This document shows positions 13,403 to 26,149 of a stretch of 64,000 nt of DNA, piece after piece. The notes under the pieces are model-generated. The model saw nothing but the letters and a program-made list of their open reading frames with translations. It had not been told where the DNA came from and did no database searches. The translations under genes were made by a program, and so were the position numbers. Location: positions 7,998,001 through 8,062,000 of the forward strand of contig OZ176054.1 of NCBI GenBank assembly GCA_964247055.1, read 5' to 3'. The DNA comes from Paragordius varius. Lineage: Eukaryota > Nematomorpha. Position 1 is the stretch's first letter. Each line of letters begins with the position of its first letter.

Positions 13403-13513
13403 TTATTCATTTCTTTTAGTATTGGGTATTTTCTGTTTTCGCCATTTTGAGAGAAATTCAATTTTAGAACGAAGACTTCCGTTTATACTTTTCAAGTCAT
13501 TTATATCGATCAT
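13403..13513 (-). CDS. Possible small terminal exon, unrecognised
   Basis: On the minus strand an acceptor-like TTTAG at 13514-13518 is followed directly by an open segment from 13513 to a TAA at 13405-13403. It encodes 36 residues including 'DINDLKSINGSLRSK' and 'FLSKWRKQK', which is basic and helical. A second open stretch at about 13646-13583 contains 'HITKAMKYVGFEIEK', but I found no in-phase junction between the two. It may be the tail of a small gene or chance. Confidence 0.22.
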   Translation of the reverse strand: MIDINDLKSINGSLRSKIEFLSKWRKQKIPNTKRNE

Positions 13514-15250
13514 CTAAATTTAAAAGGTTTTAATTATTTAAAAACTAACATAGTGATTATCAAACACTTATTACTTTTCGATTTCAAACCCAACATATTT
13601 CATAGCCTTTGTAATATGGCGATTTAGAAAAGCTTAACGCCAATCTTTAACATCTAAAGGAAATCAAGTCTAGATCATCCTGTCAATACCCTCACATATA
13701 ATTGTTTATAAATGTATATTTAATGAATATAATTAATTGTATAAACTTTTAAGTGTATCCCACATAAAATATTGATATAAATGTTTAAGAAATTACGATA
13801 TGACCTTGATCAGACTAAGATATGGGTATATATTGATAGACACTATACTATAGTATTTATATAATGTTGCAGGTTAAGAAATCAATATTGCTATTATACA
13901 TACATACTTATTGAGGTTTATTGAAAATATTATATCCCTAAGTGCTTATTTTTTTATTTTATCTTTAAGTAAATTTTTGGCATACAAAAAAAGTGTTTTA
14001 ATACACTTCTAAAATTACATTACGATAAAATATAAAAAAAACGCTTTAAATTTATAGCTTTTTTTAAATATATAGCTGTTTATGTGTTTTACCAATATTC
14101 TTACTATATAATATTTTTTGGGTCACCTAAATTTGTTTTTACACTCTCATTAGCAATCCCTGTTTTACCGTAGCAACATAAAAAAGTAGTTTTTATTTAG
14201 TGGTAAATATTTCTAATTTGTTTAATAATATTTCTTATCTAAATTATTAATTTTATCAAAAAATATTTATTGCCTGTTTTTCTACAGTGTTAATTTCTTA
14301 TTTTTTTCCTATTTATCCATTATAAATAATAATAATACTAATCAATTTGTCAAACATGGGACATTAATTTTATGGGCGTTGAATTACGTCAAACAAAAAA
14401 ATTTTTTTTACTCTAGTGAGAAGCTCATTTAAAGTGAAATGGTATTTATCAAAATATATTAAGCACTAATATGGTTGGTTATCTTAATTTTATCGTTAAC
14501 CTAAAAAAGTATTTTTTGTGTGTTCTATACAATATATAATAAAAATAAGGGTAAATATCACAAAATTATATAATAATTTACAAGTTATTTTTTCTAATTT
14601 TTTTCAGATACCTTTTTAACGTAATTATTAAATAAAATTTAGATATTAGGTAGTATATTAGCTTACATAATATTTTAAATGTCTTTGACTGAAATATATT
14701 TTCTTTTTTTTAAATTCTACATATTTAGCTGTTTGTAATTTTTGATAGATATAGTTTTATAGGTCTAATCATACACCGAACAAACAATGACTAATTGTTT
14801 TGAACTAAGAGATACCTTATATGATTGACAAAACAAAAATACAAAAAATTTTATTATACATTCAATAATTGGTTCGATATCACAATACTAAAAAAATGGA
14901 TATGTATTTAAAATATGATATATTCGTATTTTTACTAAAATTTATTTAAAATTTTTTTAGGAAAAAAAACTGTAATTGAAAAGAAAATTAATTCAATTAT
15001 AATCAATTTAATGAAAACTTATAGTAATATTGTAAATTAATCCTAATTAATTAATTATATCATCAATAATATGTAATTTACGTACGTAAATATAAAATAT
15101 TTTGCAAAAATTTATAAAACATTCATATATATAAGGAATATAAATGTTGATTTTTTAGTTGTTTTAACATCTCACTCTCACCGCTATCATTTCCCTCTAT
15201 AAAACAGTACATAAAAAATTAACCTATTTTTCATTTTTTTCATTATACAG

Positions 15251-15289
15251 GAGAGGAGTAGGATTCAAGATTTTAGAAATATACTACAG
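15251..15289 (+). other. Possible non-coding 5' exon of the FN3 gene
   Basis: A 39-bp purine-rich segment has a good acceptor before it (a T-rich run ending 'cattatacag') and a good donor after it ('ctacag' followed by 'gtaaat'). It contains no ATG. Being 2 kb upstream of the start codon of the fibronectin III gene on the same strand, it could be a 5' UTR exon. There is no other evidence. Confidence 0.25.
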
Positions 15290-16302
15290 GTAAATTATAA
15301 TCAAGATATATCATGAAAAAAAAGTGTAATTTAAAGGTGTAAAGTGATGATGAATGATTATAATTAAGGAAATTATCACATCTCTGTGCAACATTAAATT
15401 AACGTGGTGTGACGCGCTTTATGAGTGTATACTTTCTTCCAATCCATAAAAGCAGATCAAAGTTAATTTGATGGGCATGCCAGGGTTTAAAATAATAAAT
15501 CTAACATTATAATAAAACAAGCAAGGATAAAATATAAAAGAAAAATGAAATTGAATTAAATAACAAGTTATTTATGAGTTATACGTTCAAAATTTTTACT
15601 TTTTTTTCATTTTTCCCAAGACGATTTGGTGCTAGTATTTTTTGAATCACAAAATGATTTATCTTACGGCGCTTTCTAAAAAAGTATATTTTTAGTATGT
15701 GGAATTGAAAATCATATATTTAAGATATACCACTTATCCCTAAACATCTAAACTTACAATGTTAGTTAATACGTCGTGAATAAGGTAAAAATAAAAATAA
15801 TTTTATTGAAATTTCAATCAGCAAGAATCGTTTAGAAAATTAAAGTATAACTTTCATTATCAGGTAAGGTCCAGTTTATCGACAAAAGAACTATACCTAT
15901 GATATAACAGATTACACCCATAAGGATTTTAAATTTGTCTTTAATTGTAAATTATTATATATGTAAAAATATTTTAATTCCTCTGACTAACTGTAATTAC
16001 AACACACGTGCCAAACAACTCTATGGAGCAATAATCAATCCCTGTGTTAACTTTCCATGTTCTCATTTACACCGTTCATATTTCAATCAATTATTATGTA
16101 GTATATCATACAATTTTATCTTTACTAAAAACAAACAATATTAGGCATGTATAATAACATAAAAACGGGAGTAGGAATTTGTATAACGTTTTTTACCAAT
16201 ATATATTCTCATGTTTCCTTTTCTGTTTTATATATGTATATCGCAAAATATGTAAAATGGGAACGAAAAGGTGTAAAAAATATTATTATAATAATATACA
16301 AA

Positions 16303-16423
16303 TAGCGTAGGGTATAAAAAAAGTTAGTCCAAAAAATTAAATAAACACAAAATTAATGTAAAAGTATGGGGGTAGAATGTGTTTAATTTCTACTATTTGT
16401 TGTTTTTTACCATACGCTACTGT
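16303..16423. repeat. Short inverted-repeat element (TIR cagtagcgtatggt)
   Basis: 'aatagcgtagggtataaaaa' on the left is mirrored by 'ttttttaccatacgctac' on the right. A related pair ('acagtagcacatgtcataaa' and 'ttatgcaatacgctactgt') lies at 19031-19181, so this is a small family of non-autonomous elements. Confidence 0.55.
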
Positions 16424-17347
16424 AAAACAAAAAAATTTAAAGGTGTTTTTGTTGGTAGTTTTTGCTTTTTTTTCTGTAAAATAAACCATGAAGCAAAAAC
16501 CTAATTTCGTTTTGCTATTGCTTTTATAAATATCATATCGATTGAATGTTATACATTGTTACGTATTCATATTAAATAAAAAAATAATTAAATTAATTTT
16601 TTGTTAGTTTTGGGATATATAAATATTGCTTTTGGGGGGTATAAAAAAAAACTTTTTGCATGATAGAATTTGCGACTTTTATCACATAGATAAATGGTAA
16701 ATAGATAGATCTTTGACGAATAATTCATTATAATATAAAACATATTTTTATAATTGCGTAATAAATATTTTTCAAAATTAAAAAAAGAAAAAAAAAGTGT
16801 TTTATAAGTTTTTCTCCCAATGAAAAAAAACGTGCGCATATGGTAATTAATGCATTATAAATTATTATAAAATATATACATTAATCATCATATTTTATCA
16901 TTAAAAAAAATAAAATTTGTATACCTTATTTATATATAAAATTTGTGCGCGACAAATTAAAAATATTTATTGTAAAGATATTCCAAGTTAAAAATACAAT
17001 TTGTGTTTTAACCAACCTACATTTATAACATAACATAACATAACACACAAAAATATTTTTTTACTTTTTATTTTTATACACGGTATATATTTGTTCTGTT
17101 AACCAAATAAAAAATCCAATAAAATATTTTTTTTCTTCATAAAATTAATACTACTATTTCCGCTATATCTTCCTTCGTGTTTTATATACAAATTTGCGCG
17201 ATATAATCTTTTTTGTTTTAATTATACATATCATCATATCTATAAAATTTTTTTTTTCCAAAAGTTTATAATATATCCTCAACAACCCAATCAATAAAAT
17301 TATGAAGAGAAACAACGATTAAACCACAACCCAGGGCTAATAAAATA

Positions 17348-20300
17348 ATGACAAATAAAAATCATGTTGATTCCAGAATCACAGATGACAACCCAACGAG
17401 CCAATGTAATATGAGAAGATCCGTTCCTACCCTTATTATTAAGAGTAGAAAAAGTATTAGTCAAGTGAAAACATCTTTCTTACATTGTGATAATAATATA
17501 GTTAGGAGGTTGAAAACAACAAAGGCCCAAAATTGTGTTGAAACAACCAAAAATTATTATTCCGAAAACATATTAGGATTAAACTATTTCTCACCAACAG
17601 CGTTTGCGGACTCTGATAAAGGCACAATGAAATTCAATGATATAGAAATCCATTCGACTAGTTTGTCAAATAATCATTTTAATCTTCGCACACATACAAA
17701 TTATAATCCGATAAAAAGTTCGAGAAAAACCCACAAATCCACCATCATTACGAAATTTAATCCATACACCGCATTTATCTGCCTATTTTTACTTTCCCTA
17801 TTCACATGCCCTTTAACAGGTTGATTATTATTTTAGTTAGCGTTATATTTCTAGGATTACCAATTATTCAAATCTTATAATATCTAACTTATGATTATGA
17901 TTGAATTTTAATTTATAGCATTTCTCAATCATAAAGAAATTAATTGGAAAGTTTCTTAGCAGTACACGATTATTTTATGTTATCAATATTTATGGATATA
18001 ATGCTTAAGCACCGTTAAAATATTTTGTTTTTAGATTGTTAATATATTTTCTATGATTCTAGCCAAATCTCTTTAATTTTCTATTAAATATTTAATATTC
18101 GGACCTTTAACATGCAAATTGTTTTTAACAACCGCGTCAAGCCGTGTAATTTTTTAAATAGTAACACAGATACGATATAAAATTAATTGATCATAATTTT
18201 TATTTTTTTATTTAATGTGTATATAATTATACCTCATCTGGTTTTGAATAAATTTTGATTTTTTCTTTACTGTTTCTAAGTGACCATATGCATTTTTTTA
18301 TCATCTCATCATTATGGATAATAAAAACATTAAGTTAACTAATAAAAACAGAGGTTCAAGGAGGTTTCTTCTTTTTATCATAGTGATCGCAAAAAATTAT
18401 AATCATAAAATATTTTTATATATTTGTATCATTGATAAGTAGAAAATGATAAACTTAGTTTTAGAGCGATAAGCCAATTCGAGAATTTATTTTTTCTTTG
18501 AATGGTTATGCAAATGACAATTTGGGTTTACGACACGGTTGAGTTTAAAACTGGTTTTTTGCTCTTAAAACATAACACTTTATAGAGATATTATTCAAAT
18601 TTATATGCAAAATCAAATAAATACGATTTTGTCCCTATTCAAATTCATTTACATTTTTCTGATTCATTACCGTTTAATATAGAGTGAACATAGTGATTTA
18701 AAGTAAAATTGTTTAGAATGTAATAATTTTTGGTTATTAGTGGGTCACTTTACAAATGAGATCAGGAGTGTTCATACAAATACCTTCGCGGACCACATTT
18801 TTGACTAAAAAATCTGGCGTGGCATACGGAAAATATATATAAGCATAATAAATATTTTTTACATAAAACTGGTAAAAAAATTTACGACGACAATATTACT
18901 ATATTTATTTCACTAGTTTTTGCTAGTTCGTTGTCAATATTTGGGAAGACTCGTCTGAAATTTGTTTAAGCAATGCCAATTTTACTAAAGTTTTGCATAG
19001 CATGTTTTTTGTAAATTATTGAATATCTTACAGTAGCACATGTCATAAAACAGTATTAGTCCATAAAAGAACAAAAATTTTTTAACAAAACAAGGGGTTA
19101 TTATGGATATGTTATATACAACTAGGTTTGTTTTATTAAAAAAACATGGGCTAATAATGTTTTATGCAATACGCTACTGTATTTGGTAATTTTCAAAAAT
19201 TTTCTGCGATCTCAGTATGGAAAACCCCTAATATAAATGCATGATAAATTAGCGGACCGAGTGTTGAAAACCCCTAATATAAATGCATGATAAATTATTA
19301 TATACGATCCTAAATTTATGTATTTTATCATAGTTTTGAGTCAACAACCCAAACCAGAAGATGATTTACCCATTTCTGTGGAAGCACCACAAGCCGCAGT
19401 TCCAACTAACACTCCGGCTCCCCCACAAGCTAATGCCCCCAATGCGGCCCCAGTTGGGGATGTTTCCGCCCCAATAATATCGGAACCACCGATTAACGTT
19501 AAGCTTGATCAATGTAGCGGTCGGACTGCCACTGTAAAATGGGACCCGCCAGCGAAAACAGATGTCTTGAAATATCTGGTCTTGGGTCACGTTGATGGAA
19601 CACCTGATCATGAACTTGACCGCCTAGGTTTTAAAAAAATTTGATATATTCATAATTGTTCTGCTAGAGATATAATCTGGAGTTTGTCTTTAAAATTTAC
19701 GATGAATTATACTGTTTCATCTTAATCAAACCCATTTATATGAATTATAGCATAGTTAGGGCGATATTTCAAAAAGATTTTTTGTTGTTTTTACGATTAT
19801 TGTTAATTTGATTATTTTTAGGATTGGAATAGAGGCGTTGTTTGCAATATATTTTTATTTTTTTGTATTTTTGACGGGTTATGATGTATGATGATAAACG
19901 AAAAATATTTAATTTGATATTTTACGATCATTGGTATTAATGTATATTGTGTATCGAAAGGTATACAATTCTCATAGAAGAGTTTTTTTATTACAACATT
20001 TCAATGAGCCTAATATTTTTTAAAACTATTACCACATTCTAAGGTTTACAATATAATCAATATTGGTCTTTGATATTTTTTGACAATTTCAATTACTCAT
20101 TATTCTTATTTAGGCGAAGCACCAGGAAGCGAGAATATGTTAAGTGTAGATATAAAACCGGGAGGGAAATATCGCTTTAAAGTGGCCACAGTTAATCGCG
20201 ATGAATACATTAGTGTGCCGAGTGCAGCTACCGAGGTATGCAGTAGTCCTGGGGACGTGCCAGCCCATCACCCGTTAAACGTTGTGGGAAAAGGAACTGA

Positions 20301-23300
20301 TAATAACAACATGGTCATTTCATGGGAAGTATAATTACTAACATTAGCGCTAAAAATTAACCTAATCTCTCTCACTCTCTCTCATATAAATTTTAAATTA
20401 TAAATGTCTAAGTCTAATAGTTTTTTTTGGCTTTTAAGTGCTTAAAAAATAAATGTAAATGGGTTTAGGTATTTAAACGATAGCGCCCTTTTATATTTTT
20501 ACACCGTATGAATACCGGTTTATAATTGGGCCAAACTAATATTATAAATGTGCACAAAAAGGCAAAAGTTAAATATTTTGTAGTAAACTCGACTTTTTTT
20601 AAAATGAATCTAAGTCTTTCATAATAAAATATTTGTTAGTTTTAGGTTTCATGCTTTCAAATCCAATTATGATTCAATAATCTAAATTAGTAAAACAATT
20701 TAACAAATATCCTTCATTTATTTGTATAGCCCCTTACGCACAATGAATTAAACGGTCCCGATTTTCATTACAAAGTTGAATACAAACCGAGAGACGAAAC
20801 AGAATGGAAAAGTGCCGAAGTCCGAAATCCGGAAGAAAATACCTACACTATTAAAGGTTTGATAAAATTTTGATATTGCAATATATAAATATAAACAAAC
20901 ATGCGATAAAAATTAAACATCATTCATATATCGTTAATTTTTGGTTTGATTAGATATTGGAAAATATACACCCTACGATATTAAAGTCAGTGCTTACAAT
21001 AGTTTTGGGCCTGCAAACGGGGAACCATCTCAAGCTGTTGGTTTTTCTGGCGAAGATAGTAATATTTTATAATTACTATTTATTGCTATGCAAAATTTAG
21101 CGAAACTATGATATTTGATTAATAAACGCATATTTATATTTGCTTTAGTTCCTACGGCTAAGGTTGAGAATTTACAATTACAAGAAATTATTGATGGTAA
21201 GCGAGCTCGAATATCTTGGTCCCCGGTTAACCCGAACGAAATGAATGGCCCCTTAGTGGGATACAAAGTAAATTTCATGAAATTACTTAACATTTAGAAA
21301 TTAATGTATGCAATTTTAGTTAAATTCTAACTTATAATAAGTCTAAATTTGAATCTAAATATCTACCGTAAAGACTCAAGAAACATTGCAAAATATCTTT
21401 TTTTGTTTTTAAAGAAGGAAGAATGTAAAATAACCATGCCTTTTCTTGAATCTTCCAATTATTTCGGAAAATTTGTTGATTTTAAAACCGCTTAATTATA
21501 AAAAATTATTTATTTAATGCCAACACAAAAATAAGTACAAGAAAACTAATATTTTCTTATATCGAGCTGCCTTTGCCACATAGTACTTTATTTTATCCAA
21601 TTAGTCTTTTTTCTACAATAGATTCGAAGTTATACTACCTCATACGAAGGAGATAATTTGACGGAAACAATTGTACCTCCCCGTGCCACGAATGCTTTGA
21701 TTGATATTCTTAGACCAAACACTGAGAATGTCGTCAAAATCGCAGCCTACAACAATAAGTTTGATGGGCCTGAAAGTGAAGAGTTGGTTATTAGTACACC
21801 TGAAGCTGGTAATTTTTAATAATAAGCACATAAATTCTCTTTTTTATATTTATTTTTTGGAATCATAGAATAGGTTTAATTTGTATTCAATGATACCTTT
21901 TACTAATTTTTATCGTTTATATGAAATACTTAATCAAAGTATTTACATTTATGTTGGCCAATACACATTTTTGGCCAATTGGCATTACAGTACTCAAATA
22001 ATGTAATAAAGATTGAAAATAATAGAAATGTGCATATATTTTAATTTTATCAAAACTTGTTTATTACATTTAAATTTAACAACAAAATTAAAAATAAATA
22101 CTGCCAATAATTAAAATTATAGATTTCACAATCTCAGATTATATAATTAAAAATTTTAAAAATCTTTTTTATTCTATATAGTTCCAGGAAAACCACAAAA
22201 CTTTAAAGCCATGGCACTTGGCCCCACAAACATTCGATTCTCATGGTCTCAACCCATAGAAAAAAATGGCGTCATCAAGGGATACAGAGTCATGTACGCC
22301 CCAGGTAATTTATATTAAATAGGGTTAGATGAATTTTTAATTTGCCAAAAATATGGTTTTTGGTTTAATTTAAAAATTTTTTAAGTGTAATTATTAAATA
22401 TTCCCTTTTTTTGTAGTGGATCAAGCTGGAAATCCATTGGCACCCGAACAAGAAGCTAGGGTTGAGCCTTTGTCACAAGAAGCTTTTATTTCAAGTGAAT
22501 ATGGATAAATTTATAATTTGTTTGCAAAATTATATTTTTGCGTAAGAAGATGTTTTTTAAAAAAATATTTTATTGATATACAAAGGATTACAACCAGAAT
22601 CAAACTATAAAGCTAATATTCGAGCAGCAACATCAGTTGGATATGGAGAGCCTGCTGAGGCTATGACAAGAACTACTCGACCTGGAGGTATTCGTTTTTA
22701 ATCAAATGTTGAAAAGAATACAAAATTAATAATAATGACCTAAAATATATAAAATTTTTATATTATTGATAATCAATTGAATTAGACATATATCCAATTT
22801 TTAAGAATGTTTCATCCTTTATATTTTATATTTAGCCCCAGATAAACCTGATTTTGATGTATCAGTTGTCGATGGAGGTTTCAATATAACTGTGAAACCA
22901 AGTGCATTCCCTGGGGCCTTTTACCATGTTCTTTACAAAAAAACAGGTAAGATAGGATTTTATCAAATTTTAACTAATAATATAATTCTCCTGGACATAA
23001 TTCTATTAGTACACTTTTTATAGATGGTCTTATTCATGTACTTTCAAACATACCAATCCAAAATTTATAATCGCTTTATATCCATTATCGTTCTATTTTA
23101 AGCCGGGTGCGTTTTATTTAACCAAAAATGTTAAGAATATATCTTATTATAATTAACTTCTCTTACAACAATAATTGTCTTATCTTTACAGGCGAAAATT
23201 GGACCTCGACAAAACTCCAATCCTTTGATCGTTCCAGAATGATTCGAAACGTTAGCGAGAACACGGCCTATCAAATTCGCGTGAAAGCAGTAAATGATGA

Positions 23301-24478
23301 TCAAACATCTATCAGCGCACCACAAACTGTTATGGTACCGTTGGAAAGTTTGAATTTTATTATTGTATCAGCTAAGGAATTTCTAAGACTTTTATTTGAG
23401 TTTACAGCTTCCAAACAATTCTATAGTATTTACCTAATTCCATCTAACCCTTATCAAATTTTTTTTCTATTAGGAGCCCCTAACACTCCATTTAATGTGA
23501 ATGTCGATCGATGCGATGCTAAAGAATCAAAAATATCTTGGGATGTTAAACCAGTTGATCATTCTCCCATTACAAACTTTAAGATTGAACACCAAGAAGA
23601 AGGAAATGAAGATTGGAAAGAGTTGGAAGGTTTTTTAACATATTTATTTTTAATTTAAAATTTATGTTGGAGTCTGCAATTATTGATCTAAATTCTATAA
23701 ATTTTGACATATAATTGTATAACAAGCATGCGTCGTTTAATTTAGCATTTTCACTTTACAAAACTTTTATCCAATTATTTTAGGTGTTCCATTCATTTTG
23801 GGTGTTTTCAGTGCTATATTGCTTGCTCTAAACTAAAATTTACAATTAAATAATAACAGTATGAATAAGAATATACAGCTAGTTTTTCATTAATTATTGC
23901 AAGATATGGCATCTAATGCAGAGGGCTGTATTATTGGATTGCATTTATTTTTTCCCACTTTTACCTATTATTAGCCAATAATAATTCTCTTTAAAGTTTA
24001 TGCTATCCAGCATATTTAATGAAAAGCTAGCAATAATTAAAACAAAAAACAAAAGTGTCATTTATACATGTGCTTCTAAGTTTAATCTCCCCCCATAATT
24101 TAAGGTAATCATGCATCGGATTCGGAAGAATTCGTTATAACTGACCTACCTCCTGGTCGTCACCGATTCCGTATTTTAGCGGTCAATAAGAATGGTGTAA
24201 GTAGCCCGAGTGAACCAACACCCATATGTGATATTAGTACGGGTCTGACTGGGGCAGGAACTCCTAAGGGTGGTGTCGAAGGCGCGGGGGGTGAAGGACA
24301 AGCCGATGGAACAGCTAAAACTGGAACAGATGCTGCCAAACCGACTCAAATAATTAAGGGGAAATCTGGAGCTGTTAGTAGTATGCTACTATCATCTTCT
24401 TACGGGAAATATACGGTTATAATCTCCACAATAGGATTAATATGTTTTGGTAGATTGATTGGTGGTCCGTTACATTAA
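17348..24478 (+). CDS. Neuroglian/L1-CAM-like cell-surface protein made of six FN3 domains, no Ig domain
   Basis: Fourteen exons: 17348-17819, 19334-19627, 20114-20328, 20730-20856, 20954-21058, 21149-21267, 21622-21808, 22182-22304, 22417-22494, 22586-22687, 22836-22946, 23192-23347, 23474-23629, 24105-24478; 2619 nt, 872 aa, every phase closing. Residues 1-137 are polar; 138-157 ('FICLFLLSLFTCPL') are hydrophobic (late signal peptide or anchor). A Pro/Ala linker and six FN3 domains follow. Domains 1-5 follow neuroglian order closely: 'NVVGKGTDNNNMVISW', 'NGPDFHYKVEYK', 'VGFSGED', 'GPLVGYK', 'PGKPQNFKAMALG', 'VVDGGFN'. Domain 6 again looks like neuroglian FN3-1 (paired Cys, 'APNTPFNV', 'FRILAVNKNG'). 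A Gly-rich stretch and a final hydrophobic segment near 'YTVIISTIGLICFG' end the protein, fitting a GPI signal or simple anchor. The ankyrin-binding tail of L1 proteins is absent. Likely a cell adhesion molecule. The start is the only ATG after an in-frame stop at 17303-17305. Confidence 0.88.
18765..19279. repeat. hAT-type MITE (family F) with a second inverted-repeat element inside it
   Basis: In the 1.5-kb first intron of the FN3 gene. The left end 'caggagtgttcatacaa' with 'cgcggaccacat' and the right end 'agcggaccgagtgttg' with 'aaaacccct' match the ends of the family F copies at 28541-28747 and 31364-31580. The cagtagcgtatggt-type pair at 19031-19181 sits inside, so a later insertion is likely. 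Confidence 0.5.
19220..19297. repeat. 32-bp sequence repeated twice at 46-bp spacing
   Basis: The 32-bp unit beginning 'gaaaacccctaatataa' occurs at 19220-19251 and again, identical, at 19266-19297, just before exon 2 of the FN3 gene. The 14 bp between the copies hold the end of the family F MITE. Confidence 0.85.
23784..23836 (+). CDS. Possible alternative last exon of the FN3 gene (short hydrophobic tail)
   Basis: Within the intron between exons 13 and 14, an acceptor TTTTAG at 23778-23783 is followed by an in-phase segment reading G-VPFILGVFSAILLALN-stop. Exon 13 ends in phase 1 and this exon needs phase 1, as does the normal exon 14 at 24105. Use of this exon would give a 765-residue protein ending within FN3 domain 6 with a 16-residue hydrophobic C-terminus, like a minimal GPI signal. 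The fit of phase, hydrophobicity and stop is suggestive; chance cannot be excluded because the segment is short. Confidence 0.35.
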
Positions 24479-25447
24479 ATGTAAGATGAAACGCAAAACT
24501 AACTATAAAATTTAATCACTGCAAAATATTTTAATATGTATGCAAAAACAACGCATCTCATTACCAATCCTGTACGGTTATTTTGTTGTGCTATATCAAT
24601 TTTGCATTTGTTGGCAAAATTATATATACTTTTATGTAAAATAAAATTTAAAAAATGCAAAATTATTTAAATATACCATATTAAATTATTTTCATCATGT
24701 AATTTATATATAAATGCGATTATACTGCCCTCATAGTTACACAATTAATTTTATATCTTAACTTGCAAATGTATGACAATTAATTTTAAGATTGAATATA
24801 TTTTATTATATAGTTTTTCTTTGATTTTGCAATTTTTGATTATTTTACCATTTCAGAAATAATATAATTTAATCTTCATATATTATTATTGTGTCCATTA
24901 TATTAGTCAATATTCATTTTATAAGACATGTATGCAACATTTAATATTTTTAATAATTTTAATAATTTAATATGTAACGTTTATATATCTCTCTCTATAA
25001 ATTTATATATATTATGAAAAAAAGTGTTATTTTATTAATAAATTTAATGTATTAATATGGCTGACACATTTTTTTAAAAAGTAGAGGGTGTCATTATATC
25101 TAAGATTAGTTTTTAATTTTTAAGGTTTTATTATTGTTCAGATGTGGATTTTTTATGGGGGAAAAAATTGAATTTTAACTTGGGTATTTGGTTTCTAGAA
25201 AATTTATATCTAAACATAGACTTATTGTTTTTGATATAATAATTTCATAAAATTCCTATTTAAAATTAAATATTTTAAGCGATCCAGTTTGAATAGCGTT
25301 AGGGACTTGTAATTACTCGTTTAAAACTGTTGATATTTTAATCCCTAAAGAATTTTTTTATATAGACCTTTCCCTCTTTGGAATACACTGGGGCTATAAA
25401 TTAGGCATCTTATGACATGATTATATTGTAATGTTTAATATATACCA
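24479..25447. other. AT-rich 3' flank of the FN3 gene
   Basis: Contains the presumed 3' UTR of the FN3 gene (AATAAA-like 'aaaataaaattt' near 24638) and otherwise AT-rich DNA with no exon. Confidence 0.5.
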
Positions 25448-26083
25448 TTTGCACTTCAAGAGTATCCTTGAACATTTCAAGTTGCTTGAACAGTTCAAGT
25501 TCCTTGAACAATTCAAGTTTGTCCTTGAACATTTCAAGTTGGTTTTTAAAATTTTTAAATTTTGATTTAATCATAATTTTTGCATGTATTTATTTTATTA
25601 TTTTTTAATCTAATTTTTTTTGTTTATTATATATTTAATCATTTCAAAATTAAAATTTCTATTCAAAAATCACTTTTTTATTTCAAACTAATTTTTTTCC
25701 AATTTAATACAATTATTAACTTTTAGTGTTTTCAATGAAAATTTTAAATAATAACCCAGAAAACTTATATATTTTTTAATTAGGTTTTATAATTATATTA
25801 ATATCCAAAAAAATTTAAAGAAATTAATAAAGTTATACGGTTTCTCAATGATTAAAAGTTGATATTGTTTTATAATTTATGTTAAATAATAAAAAATAGG
25901 TTAAAAACGATAAAGATATACGATTTAATTGATAAATGTTAAAACAAAACAAAAAAGTCAAAGGACCAACTTGAATTGTTCAAGGACAAACTTGAACTGT
26001 TCAAAGACCTGAACTGTTCAAAGACCAACTTGAACTGTTCAAGGACCAACTTGAATGTTCAAGGAAACTCTTGAAGTGCAAAT
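25448..26083. mobile_element. Foldback element with arms made of TTGAAC/TTCAAG arrays
   Basis: The ends are inverted copies: left 'atttgcacttcaagagt' and right the reverse complement at 26068-26083. Each arm, about 100 bp on the left and 120 bp on the right, is a run of roughly 20-bp units of the form 'ccttgaacaattcaagtt', and each unit is itself a palindrome. The centre is AT-rich and non-coding. A diverged relative seems to lie near 12220-12501. Confidence 0.75.
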
Positions 26084-26149
26084 GATATATTTTAGTTTTC
26101 AAAAAATTGATATTTAATTATCGTTTTGCCATTTATAGCATTTATTAAA

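Larger units (their letters stand above)
13524..17347. other. AT-rich spacer upstream of the FN3 gene
   Basis: No coding exon is supported apart from the doubtful minus-strand segment at its left edge. Homopolymer T/A runs are common. An inverted-repeat element lies at about 16303-16423 and a possible non-coding exon at 15251-15289. 'ataac' is repeated several times near 17030-17045. Otherwise nothing recognisable. Confidence 0.5.

Noticed and set aside
13583-13646. Minus-strand stretch 'HITKAMKYVGFEIEK' resembling part of an ornithine decarboxylase antizyme
   Set aside because: Only a few residues agree and the neighbouring segments do not join in phase, so the similarity is too weak to call.
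16588-16839. 83-codon minus-strand open frame
   Set aside because: Phe/Tyr/Lys-rich translation of homopolymer-laden DNA; typical chance frame at this base composition.
17031-17046. Short 'ataac' tandem reminiscent of telomere-like repeats
   Set aside because: Only about three units and AT-rich context; no telomeric array.
19366-19611. Minus-strand open frame opposite FN3 exon 2
   Set aside because: Antisense shadow of a well-supported exon.
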